From positions 6,604,001 to 6,668,000 of the forward strand of contig NZ_JARUBF010000001.1 of assembly GCF_029626025.1 (NCBI RefSeq): a stretch of DNA of 64,000 bases. The letters run 5' to 3'. Positions 37,397 to 44,518 of the stretch are shown here, piece after piece (positions within the stretch are counted from its first letter, which is position 1; the number at the start of each line of letters is the position of its first letter). Source of the DNA: Solwaraspora sp. WMMD406 (GTDB lineage Bacteria; Actinomycetota; Actinomycetes; Mycobacteriales; Micromonosporaceae). The position numbers were made by a program, and so were the translations under genes. Below the pieces are notes generated by a model. It did no database searches, had not been told where the DNA came from, and saw nothing but the letters and a program-made list of their open reading frames with translations.

Positions 37397-38368
37397 ATGA
37401 CACGTTGGGGAATTCTCGCCACCGGCGGCATCGCCGCCCGATTCGTCGAAGACCTACGACTGCTGCCCGACGCGGAGGTGCTGGCGGTCGGCTCCCGCTC
37501 GGCACCCAGCGCGCAGGCCTTCGCCGACCGCTACGGCATCCCGCAGGCGTACGGCAGCTGGGCCGAACTCGCCGCCGACGACAAGATCGATGTGATTTAC
37601 GTCGCAACGCCGCATTCGGCGCACCACGCGGCGACCCTGACCTGTCTGCGGGCCGGGCGGGCGGTGCTGTGCGAGAAGCCGTTCACCCTGGACCTGGCGA
37701 CCAGCACCGAGCTGGTGCAGACCGCCCGTGACCAGGATCTGTTCCTGATGGAAGCGATGTGGATGCGGTGCAATCCGACCGTACGGCGGGTGGTGGAGCT
37801 GATCGGCGACGGCGCGATCGGTGAGGTCACCGCGGTGCACGCCGACTTCGGCCTGGCCGGGCCGTTCGCCCCGGAGAGCCGGCTGCGAAATCCCGCGCTC
37901 GGCGGTGGCGCGCTGCTCGACCTCGGGGTCTATCCGATCAGCCTGGCGCATCTGATCCTCGGCCGGCCCGACGAGATCCGGTCCTGGGCGAAGTTGACGC
38001 CGGAGGGGGTGGACGAGAACACCGGCGTGCTGCTCGGCTACGACTCCGGCGCGGTCGCCGCGTTGACCTGCGGTCTGGTCGGCGCGACCCGGGTGGCGGC
38101 CACGGTCACCGGCACCACCGGCCGCATCGAGCTGCCGGATCCGTTCTTCTGCCCCAACGAGTTCACCATTCGGCGCGGCGACGGCGAGCCGGAGGCCGTC
38201 CGGGTGGTCGAGCCGGCCGGCAACGGCTACCAGTACGAGGCGGCCGAGGTGCACCGCTGCCTGGCCGCCGGGCTGCGGGAAAGCCCGCTGGTGCCGCACG
38301 CGGTGACCCTCGAGGTGATGGAGCTGCTGGACACGATCCGTAACCAGATCGGGGTCGACTACCGCTGA
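37397..38368 (+). CDS. Gfo/Idh/MocA-family NAD(P)-dependent oxidoreductase
   Basis: The 323-residue enzyme has an N-terminal Rossmann fold (WGILATGGIAARFVEDLRLL) and the family EKPF motif (GRAVLCEKPFTLDLATS, near residue 95), with the catalytic Lys. The C-terminal domain reads GGGALLDLGVYPISLAHLIL. Members oxidise or reduce sugars, inositols or trans-dihydrodiols; the closest style is dimeric dihydrodiol or glucose-fructose oxidoreductase. Substrate unknown. Start ATG 37397. Confidence 0.87.
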   Translation: MTRWGILATGGIAARFVEDLRLLPDAEVLAVGSRSAPSAQAFADRYGIPQAYGSWAELAADDKIDVIYVATPHSAHHAATLTCLRAGRAVLCEKPFTLDLATSTELVQTARDQDLFLMEAMWMRCNPTVRRVVELIGDGAIGEVTAVHADFGLAGPFAPESRLRNPALGGGALLDLGVYPISLAHLILGRPDEIRSWAKLTPEGVDENTGVLLGYDSGAVAALTCGLVGATRVAATVTGTTGRIELPDPFFCPNEFTIRRGDGEPEAVRVVEPAGNGYQYEAAEVHRCLAAGLRESPLVPHAVTLEVMELLDTIRNQIGVDYR

Positions 38369-38433
38369 TCCACGGGTACGGCTGGGCCGTCGGCTCGCCG
38401 CCACCGGGTGAGCCAGGCTTGACGCCGCCATAT

Positions 38434-38468
38434 GCCTCAGTAATCATTGAGTCAATGAACACTGAGGC
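38434..38468. promoter_or_regulatory. Nested dyad operator over the start of the ars operon
   Basis: Outer half sites GCCTCAGT and ACTGAGGC (38434-38441, 38461-38468) enclose a second dyad ATTGA-G-TCAAT (38446-38456). Together they give a 35-bp symmetric element covering the possible start codons of the ArsR-ArsC fusion. It is the expected ArsR site. Confidence 0.75.
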
Positions 38469-39171
38469 AATGGCGGCAGACAGCGGATGGCAGTCTCCAC
38501 GACTGCTCCGCCGCGCACGGGTGCACGCCGCTCTCGGCGATCCCGCCCGCCTCGCCATCGTCGACCTGCTCTGCCTCGGCGACGCCGCCCCCGGCGAGCT
38601 GGGTCGACGACTGGGGCTGCCCAGCAACCTCGTCGCGCACCACGTCAAGGTGCTCCAGTCGGCCGGCCTGCTCCGCCGTACCCGGTCCGAAGGTGACCGC
38701 CGCCGCAGCTACCTGCGCCTCGTGCCGGAAGCCCTCGACCAGCTGGCGCCGACGCCGCTGCCGGCGGTACGGCGGGTCGTCTTCGTCTGCACGCACAACT
38801 CCGCTCGTTCCCAGCTCGCGGCGGCCCTGTGGCGCAGATCCGGCCCGACACCCGCCGCCTCCGCCGGCACCACCCCGGCGACCCGGGTCCACCCCCGGGC
38901 GGTGGCGGTCGCCGACCGTCACGGGCTCGAGCTGGATCCCCGGCAGACCGCCCACGTGGGCGACGTGGTCACCGCAGACGACCTGGTGATCGCCGTCTGC
39001 GACAACGCCCACGAGGAACTCACCGGCCCGAGCGCCCCGGATCTGCACTGGTCGGTGCCGGATCCGGTCCGGTCGGACACCGACGCGGCGTTCGACGCCG
39101 CGTACGCGGACATCGCCGGCCGCATCGACCGGCTCGCACCTGCCGTCACCCCCGGAGGCCACCATGTCTGA
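38455..39171 (+). CDS. ArsR repressor fused to LMW-phosphatase-type arsenate reductase
   Basis: The 238-residue fusion has an ArsR winged helix in residues 15-95 (HAALGDPARLAIVDLLCLGD; LGLPSNLVAHHVKVLQSAGL) and a low-molecular-weight phosphatase/ArsC fold from about 105 (VVFVCTHNSARSQLAAALW, with the C-x5-R loop CTHNSARS). It ends SDTDAAFDAAYADIAGRIDR. No CxC or CxxC arsenite sensor is obvious in the HTH part. The start is ATG 38455 or 38470; both lie in the operator, and neither has a good ribosome site, so a leaderless mRNA is possible. It overlaps the next arsC gene by eight bases. Confidence 0.85.
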   Translation: MNTEAMAADSGWQSPRLLRRARVHAALGDPARLAIVDLLCLGDAAPGELGRRLGLPSNLVAHHVKVLQSAGLLRRTRSEGDRRRSYLRLVPEALDQLAPTPLPAVRRVVFVCTHNSARSQLAAALWRRSGPTPAASAGTTPATRVHPRAVAVADRHGLELDPRQTAHVGDVVTADDLVIAVCDNAHEELTGPSAPDLHWSVPDPVRSDTDAAFDAAYADIAGRIDRLAPAVTPGGHHV

Positions 39172-39823
39172 CGTCGCCGACGTCGTCCGTCCCGACCTGT
39201 CCATCGACCAGCAACTCGCGCTGCGGACCGCCGCCACCCGGTTGGCCCGCGAATTCGACGGCACCTACAACACCGAGACGATCGAGCGGTTCCTGGCATC
39301 CAGCTACGACCAGTTCGCCACCGGTAGCACCATCCCTAACTATCTGCCGCTGCTCGCCGAACGCTTCGCCCGGCAACGGCTGCAGGCACTGGCCCGGGTG
39401 GAGGGTCTGCACTCCGACGGCCGGCCGGTGGTGCTCTTCCTCTGCACGCACAACGCCGGCCGCAGCCAGATGGCGCTCGGCTTTCTCACCGAGCTCGCCG
39501 GCGAGCGGGTCGTCGCCTGGTCCGGCGGCAGCGAGCCCGGCCACGAGGTCAACCCGGCCGCGATCGCGGCGATGGCCGAACGCGGCATCGACATCTCCGG
39601 CGAATACCCGAAGCCGTGGACCGACGAGGTGGTCCGCGCGGCTGACGTCGTGGTCACCATGGGCTGCGGCGACGCCTGCCCGGTCTTCCCCGGCACCCGC
39701 TACGAGAACTGGGAGCTGGACGACCCGGCCGGGCAGGGCGTCGAAGCCGTACGCCCGATCCGCGACGAGATCGAACGCCGGGTCCGCCGGCTGCTCGCCG
39801 AGCTGCCCGTCCCGACCAGCTGA
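39164..39823 (+). CDS. Arsenate reductase ArsC with N-terminal helical domain
   Basis: The 219-residue protein has an N-terminal three-helix bundle (residues 10-82: QQLALRTAATRLAREFDGTY; PLLAERFARQRLQALARVEG) and a low-molecular-weight-phosphatase-type ArsC domain. Catalytic Cys94 lies in LCTHNAGRSQMA, and VTMGCGDACPVFPGTRYENW follows. In Corynebacterium such enzymes reduce arsenate to arsenite through a mycothiol-arsenate adduct and mycoredoxin. ATG 39164 lies inside the end of the ArsR-ArsC gene. Confidence 0.9.
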   Translation: MSDVADVVRPDLSIDQQLALRTAATRLAREFDGTYNTETIERFLASSYDQFATGSTIPNYLPLLAERFARQRLQALARVEGLHSDGRPVVLFLCTHNAGRSQMALGFLTELAGERVVAWSGGSEPGHEVNPAAIAAMAERGIDISGEYPKPWTDEVVRAADVVVTMGCGDACPVFPGTRYENWELDDPAGQGVEAVRPIRDEIERRVRRLLAELPVPTS

Positions 39824-39867
39824 CCGACCACCCGTACCGCACGATCCCACCGAACATCGGAGATCAC

Positions 39868-40665
39868 GTGAACCCGATCGCACTCTGGCGACGGCTGCTG
39901 GCCGAGTTCGCCGGCACCGCCCTGCTGGTCACGTCGGTGGTCGGCTCCGGGGTGATGGCCCAGACCTTGTCGCCGGACGACGTCGGGCTGCAGTTGCTGG
40001 AGAACTCGGTCGCCACCGCTTTCGCGCTCGGCGCGCTGATTTTGATCTTCGGCCCGGTCTCGGGCGGGCATTTCAACCCGGTCGTCTCGGCCGCCGACTG
40101 GTTCCTCGGGCGGCGCAGCCGCACCGGCCTGGCCGTGTCGGAGCTGGGTGGCTACGTGGCCGCCCAGATCAGCGGTGGGATCGCCGGGGCGATCCTGGCG
40201 AACCTGATGTTCGCGCTTCCGGCGGTCACCTGGTCGACGAAGGACCGCTCGGCGGGCAACCTGTGGCTCGGCGAGGTGGTCGCCACGGCCGGCCTGATCC
40301 TGCTGGTCTTCGCGTTGGCCCGGTCGGGTCGGGCCAGCGCCGCGCCGGCTGCGGTCGGCGCGTACATCGGTGCCGCCTACTGGTTCACCTCGTCGACGTC
40401 GTTCGCCAACCCGGCCGTGACGATCGGTCGAGGATTCACCGACACCTTCGCCGGTATCCACCCGGCTTCGATCCCGGCGTTCCTCGTCGCCCAGGTCATC
40501 GGGCTCGCCGTCGGGGTGGCGCTGCTGCTGGCGCTCTACCCCGGCGTCGGCCGCGCCGCCGACCAGGTGGTGGTCCCGGCCGAGCGGGCCGAGCCGGCCG
40601 GGCCGACAGAGCCGGCTGAACGGGCCGGCGCGACGGACGACGCGCTGACCGACGCCCGCCGCTGA
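39868..40665 (+). CDS. Aquaporin-family channel (AqpS-like, arsenite exit)
   Basis: The 265-residue membrane protein has six segments and the two pore loops: GGHFNPVVSAAD (NPV in place of NPA) and SFANPAVTIGRGF (NPA). The first NPA is altered to NPV, as in many bacterial arsenite-linked aquaglyceroporins. Arsenite is neutral as As(OH)3 and can leave by such a channel. No arsB or acr3 pump is present, so the channel takes its place. GTG 39868 starts 44 bases after arsC. The C-terminus is charged and flexible. Confidence 0.88.
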   Translation: MNPIALWRRLLAEFAGTALLVTSVVGSGVMAQTLSPDDVGLQLLENSVATAFALGALILIFGPVSGGHFNPVVSAADWFLGRRSRTGLAVSELGGYVAAQISGGIAGAILANLMFALPAVTWSTKDRSAGNLWLGEVVATAGLILLVFALARSGRASAAPAAVGAYIGAAYWFTSSTSFANPAVTIGRGFTDTFAGIHPASIPAFLVAQVIGLAVGVALLLALYPGVGRAADQVVVPAERAEPAGPTEPAERAGATDDALTDARR

Positions 40666-40695
40666 CACCCGCCCCACCCCTCGAAGGAGACCCTC

Positions 40696-41103
40696 GTGAG
40701 CAAGCCCAGTGTGCTGTTCGTCTGCGTGCACAACGCGGGCCGGTCCCAGATGGCCGCCGGCTGGCTGCGTCACCTCGGCGGTGACGCGGTCGAGGTCCGC
40801 TCGGCCGGGTCGGCCCCGGCCGAGACGGTCAACCCGGCGGCGGTCGAAGCGATGCGGGAGGTCGGCATCGACATCACCGACCAGACCCCCAAGAAGCTGG
40901 AGTGGGAGACGGCCGAGTCCTCCGACGTGATCGTCACCATGGGTTGCGGCGACGCCTGCCCGGTCTTCCCCGGCAAACGCTACGAGGACTGGGCCTTGAC
41001 CGACCCGGCCGGCAAGGGCGTCGAGGCGGTCCGGCCGATCCGCGACGAGATCCGGACCCGGGTCGAAGCACTGCTGGCCGACCTGGTCCCGGCGGCCAAC
41101 TGA
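40696..41103 (+). CDS. Arsenate reductase ArsC (short form)
   Basis: The 135-residue enzyme has the low-molecular-weight phosphatase fold and the loop CVHNAGRS with catalytic Cys10, then SSDVIVTMGCGDACPVFPGK with the second Cys pair, and DPAGKGVEAVRPIRDEIR. It is the third ArsC-type domain in four genes. The start GTG 40696 follows a GAAGGAGA site. It lacks the helical domain found in the 39164 protein. It probably uses mycothiol and mycoredoxin, as do its Corynebacterium relatives. Confidence 0.92.
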   Translation: MSKPSVLFVCVHNAGRSQMAAGWLRHLGGDAVEVRSAGSAPAETVNPAAVEAMREVGIDITDQTPKKLEWETAESSDVIVTMGCGDACPVFPGKRYEDWALTDPAGKGVEAVRPIRDEIRTRVEALLADLVPAAN

Positions 41104-41120
41104 GCCGGGTCACGCCCGGC
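41104..41120. terminator. Short hairpin between convergent ars and pit genes
   Basis: A 6-bp stem (GCCGGG/CCCGGC) with a 5-base loop lies just after the stop of arsC. It is a modest terminator candidate. Confidence 0.45.
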
Positions 41121-41123
41121 GGT

Positions 41124-42128
41124 TCAGCTGAACAGCGGACGGACGGCGAAGTACATCAGCGCGCCGATGCTGCCCGCCGCCGGGAAGGTCAGGATCCAGG
41201 CGCCGACGATGTTGCCGGCGACGTTCCACCGTACGGCCGACAGGCGCTTGGTCACCCCGACGCCCATGATCGCCGAGGTGATGGTGTGCGTGGTGGAGAT
41301 CGGCGCGCCGAGCACCAGGGCGTTGAAGTAGAGCACCGAGCTGGCCACGGTCTCGGCGGCGAAGCCTTCCGGCGGTCGCAGGTCGATGATCTTGCGACCG
41401 AGGGTACGGATGATCCGCCAGCCACCGGCGTAGGTGCCCAGCGCCAGCACGGTCGCCGAGGTCCAGAAGACCCACTCGGGGATGGTCTCGGCGTCGGACT
41501 GATAGCCGCCGACGAACAGGGCCAGCACCACAATGCCGATCGTCTTGGCGGCGTCCTGCATGCCGTGGCCGACCGACATGGCCGCCGCCGAGATCGACTG
41601 GGCGATCCGGAAGCCCCGGTTGAGTTTGCCCGGCTGGCCGTTGCGGAAGATCCACTGGACGGCGAGCATGACGAGGAAGCCGAGGACGAAGCCGACCATC
41701 GGGGAAAGGATCATCGGTGCCACCACGTCGCCGGCGATGCCGCCCCACAGCACCGTGCCGGAGGCGGCGATGGTCGAGCCGACCAGGCCGCCGATCAGCG
41801 CGTGCGACGACGACGACGGCAACCCGAAGTACCAGGTGATCAGGTTCCAGGTGATCGCGCCGACCACCCCGGCGAAGACGATGCCGAGGCTGGAGACCCC
41901 GGCCGGCAGTTCGACCAGGCCGCTGCCGACGGTCTTGGCGACCTCGGCGCCGAAGTGGGCGCCGATGAAGTTGCCGACCGCGGCCATGATCAGGGCGACC
42001 CGGGGGGTGAGCGCCCGGGTGGAGATGCTGGTGGCGATGGCGTTCGCCGCGTCGTGGAAGCCGTTGGTGTAGTCGAAGACCATCGCGACGGCGATCACCG
42101 CGAGGACGGCGACGAGTTCGGGGCTCAC
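41124..42128 (-). CDS. Low-affinity inorganic phosphate transporter (Pit family)
   Basis: The 334-residue membrane protein has about ten membrane segments. The two PiT signatures are visible: MVFDYTNGFHDAANAIATSI, and GAPISTTHTITSAIMGVGV in the C-terminal half, with GLPSSSSHALIGGLVGS in the first half. It is driven by protons or Na+ and carries phosphate or metal-phosphate; arsenate is a known rider. The start GTG 42128 lies five bases after the stop of the PhoU-like DUF47 gene. Confidence 0.92.
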   Translation of the reverse strand: MSPELVAVLAVIAVAMVFDYTNGFHDAANAIATSISTRALTPRVALIMAAVGNFIGAHFGAEVAKTVGSGLVELPAGVSSLGIVFAGVVGAITWNLITWYFGLPSSSSHALIGGLVGSTIAASGTVLWGGIAGDVVAPMILSPMVGFVLGFLVMLAVQWIFRNGQPGKLNRGFRIAQSISAAAMSVGHGMQDAAKTIGIVVLALFVGGYQSDAETIPEWVFWTSATVLALGTYAGGWRIIRTLGRKIIDLRPPEGFAAETVASSVLYFNALVLGAPISTTHTITSAIMGVGVTKRLSAVRWNVAGNIVGAWILTFPAAGSIGALMYFAVRPLFS

Positions 42129-42133
42129 GCGGC

Positions 42134-42760
42134 TCAGGACTCCTTGACCGCGATGGTCTCGACGGTGTTGGCGACGTGCTCGAAGGCGTCGCAGGCGGCT
42201 TCCAGCTCGTCGGCGACCTCCTTCATCTTGAGTACGGTGAGCGCGTCGTACTCGCCGGAGAAGAGGCGCACCAGCAGCATCCGATACGCCCGGTCGCCTT
42301 CGTTCTCCAGCCGGTTGCACTCGATCCAGTAGTCCTCGAGGTTCTTCATCGCGCGCAGCCGGGGCATGGCGTCGGCGGTGACCCGGGCCTGCTGGTCGAG
42401 GACGGCGATCAGCTCGTGCATCTCGCGGGGCAGCGATGGCAGCTGGGTGAGCCCGTACAGGTAGAGCAGGCTGCCGACCGCCTCCAGGTGGTCCATCACG
42501 TCGTCGAGCTGGCTGCCGAGCCGGTAGATGTCCTCCCGGTCGAACGGGGTGATGAACGCCGAGTTGATCTTTTTGTAGAGGTCGTGGGTGATCTGGTCGC
42601 TGTCGTGCTCGACCTCGGTGAGTCGTTCGCTGACCGACTGGACGTCCACCCCGGTGAGGGCGAGTTCGTTGAGCAGTTCGGTGCCGCGTACGAGGTTCTG
42701 CGCGGCTTTGGTGAACAGCTCGTAGAAGGCGCCCTCGATCGGGCGGAAGGAGAACCTCAC
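42134..42760 (-). CDS. DUF47 (PhoU-like) Pit accessory protein
   Basis: The 208-residue all-helical protein has the DUF47 pattern: EVEHDSDQITHDLYKKINSA, FITPFDREDIYRLGSQLDDV and LRAMKNLEDYWIECNRLENE. Such proteins modulate the neighbouring Pit transporter, much as PhoU does Pst. GTG 42760 has GAGGT seven bases upstream; the extension to 42868 lies in the promoter zone. It forms an operon with pit. Confidence 0.92.
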   Translation of the reverse strand: MRFSFRPIEGAFYELFTKAAQNLVRGTELLNELALTGVDVQSVSERLTEVEHDSDQITHDLYKKINSAFITPFDREDIYRLGSQLDDVMDHLEAVGSLLYLYGLTQLPSLPREMHELIAVLDQQARVTADAMPRLRAMKNLEDYWIECNRLENEGDRAYRMLLVRLFSGEYDALTVLKMKEVADELEAACDAFEHVANTVETIAVKES

Positions 42761-42894
42761 GGCACGGACCTCGATCGGGACGGTGAACAGGGGTTGGCCA
42801 CGGCAAACGAGCCCGTGCGCTCCGAGGGAATGGTAGGTAACCGCGAATCTCGTCTGCTGGCGGCCCACCCCTGGACACCTGTTAGCCAGCTTCT

Positions 42895-42912
42895 GTTTAC
42901 CTCTCGTTCACC
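42895..42912 (+). promoter_or_regulatory. PHO box-like repeats upstream of the DUF47-pit operon
   Basis: GTTTACC (42895-42901) and GTTCACC (42906-42912) are 11 bases apart, the PhoP layout, and lie about 135 bases upstream of the DUF47 start, overlapping the end of the PPK2 gene. One unit has a single mismatch to the consensus. Confidence 0.6.
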
Positions 42913-43805
42913 AAGTGGCCATCGCCGGCGAGTAGGCGGGCCTGCTCGGCCCGCAGGTCGAACCGGGCCGGCGGATAGCTCAGGTCCAGCTCCGCGAAGT
43001 GCTCCCGCAGCAGGTGCGCCAGCGCCCAGTCGCGATACCACTTGCGGTCGGCCGGCAGCACGTACCAGGGAGCCGCCTCCGTGGCGCACCGGCTCAACGC
43101 CTCCGCGTACGCCGCCTGGTAGTCGGGCCATTTGGCGCGGGCGTCGACGTCCCCCGGGTGGTACTTCCAATGCTTGGTCGGATCGGTCAACCGGGCCAGC
43201 AGACGCTCCCGCTGCTCCTCGTACGAGATGTGCAGGAACACCTTGATCACCACGAAGCCGTCGTCGACCAACTCGGCCTCGAAGGCGTTGATCTCGTCGT
43301 ACCGGGGTCGCCACTCCTGCTCCGGCACCAGCGACTCGACCCGGACCACCAGGACGTCCTCGTAATGTGACCGATCGAACACCCCGACCTGGCCGGCGTC
43401 GGGCAACGCCCGGCGGATCCGCCACAGGAAGTGGTGGCTCAACTCCTCGGCGGTCGGCGGGCCGAACGCCTGGATCCGCAGGCCGAGCGGGTTCATCGCG
43501 CCGGCCACCCGCTTGACCGCACCGCCCTTGCCGCCGCAGTCCATCGCCTGCAGCACCAGCAGCACCCGCCGGCCGGCGGCGGCACCAGCGACCGCCTGAG
43601 CGTGCAGCATTTCCTGCTGCTCGGCCAGGTCGTCACCGAGGCGGCGGAGCTCGGCCCGGGCCCACGACTTACGGTCCGGGCCGGTCACCGGCAACCCCGG
43701 CAGGCCCGGTGTCGACCTCGGGTCGATCGCCGACAGGTCCACCGGCCGGCCGACCTTCATCCGCAGCAGATCCCGGACGGACACCTCGCTCAACGCAGCA
43801 GTCAT
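42897..43805 (-). CDS. Polyphosphate kinase 2 family protein
   Basis: The 302-residue protein has the PPK2 core: Walker A-like LQAMDCGGKGGAVKRV at about 86-101, the lid region FGPPTAEELSHHFLWRIRRA and Walker B-like GVFDRSHYEDVLVVRVE. PPK2 enzymes use polyphosphate to phosphorylate nucleoside mono- or diphosphates (class I acts on NDP; some on NMP). Length and single-domain form fit class I or III, but the class is not certain. It lies upstream of pit in the same direction, and the PHO box of pit overlaps its stop. Confidence 0.9.
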   Translation of the reverse strand: MTAALSEVSVRDLLRMKVGRPVDLSAIDPRSTPGLPGLPVTGPDRKSWARAELRRLGDDLAEQQEMLHAQAVAGAAAGRRVLLVLQAMDCGGKGGAVKRVAGAMNPLGLRIQAFGPPTAEELSHHFLWRIRRALPDAGQVGVFDRSHYEDVLVVRVESLVPEQEWRPRYDEINAFEAELVDDGFVVIKVFLHISYEEQRERLLARLTDPTKHWKYHPGDVDARAKWPDYQAAYAEALSRCATEAAPWYVLPADRKWYRDWALAHLLREHFAELDLSYPPARFDLRAEQARLLAGDGHLVNER

Positions 43806-43895
43806 CCGCCGATCATCACCCAGCGGACGGCCCGCTGCCCACCTCCCGAACCAGGCAACCGGTCCGGCCGGGCCGGGCCGGCTAACGCGCGACCG

Positions 43896-44402
43896 TCAGG
43901 AGACGAGGGCGAGCCACTTACGGTAGGTCGAGGCGAACGGCTCGGTCCCGTCGCCGAGCGCGTCGAGCAGCCACCGGGCGGCGGCCCAGGCCGACTCGAC
44001 CACGTCGTCCGGGTAGCCGAACCGGACCCGGTGCTCGGCGAACTCGTCCTCGTCGCGCAACTCGACCAGGCCGGTCGCCCGCCGCCGGACCACATCAAGA
44101 TCAAGATCAATCAGGTGTACGGTGTCCTCGCCGTCCCACCGGGCCGGGCTGGCGATGTCGCAGTAGACCTCACTGGTACGCGGCGGCGGGTTGAACATGC
44201 AGGTCCACCACTGCTCTCGCGGCACCAGCAGAACGAACGGGATCTGCTCCACCGACGGTCGACCGTGATAGATCGACTGAGTGCCCTTGGCGACGCCCAA
44301 CCAGACGCCGAGGTCGTCCTCGGTGAGCCGACGCGCCGGATAGTCGCGGTGGGCCGAGCCGTCGAATTTGCGATAGATCACCCGGACGACATCGCTCGAC
44401 AT
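43896..44402 (-). CDS. DUF402 protein (Ntdp-like)
   Basis: The 168-residue protein starts at ATG 44402. The DUF402 pattern is seen in RREQWWTCMFNPPPRTSEVY, CDIASPARWDGEDTVHLIDL and DLDLDVVRRRATGLVELRDE. DUF402 proteins hydrolyse nucleoside di- or triphosphates with metal bound to the Asp/Glu residues. The C-terminal part (FGYPDDVVESAWAAARWLLD) is a helical pair. It is divergent from the DinG-like helicase. Confidence 0.82.
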   Translation of the reverse strand: MSSDVVRVIYRKFDGSAHRDYPARRLTEDDLGVWLGVAKGTQSIYHGRPSVEQIPFVLLVPREQWWTCMFNPPPRTSEVYCDIASPARWDGEDTVHLIDLDLDVVRRRATGLVELRDEDEFAEHRVRFGYPDDVVESAWAAARWLLDALGDGTEPFASTYRKWLALVS

Positions 44403-44518
44403 GTTCCGCACCCTAACCGATCGGATCCCGTCAGCAGGCAACGCGCAGGTGACGTCGGCACGGCGGACACCGGCCAGGTGTCGGCCGTACTGACCGACCC
44501 GATCGGTACTGTCGGGCG

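Noticed and set aside
40902-42332. 476-codon plus-strand frame over arsC and pit
   Set aside because: It is an out-of-frame shadow rich in Asp/Arg/Gly with no recognisable domain.
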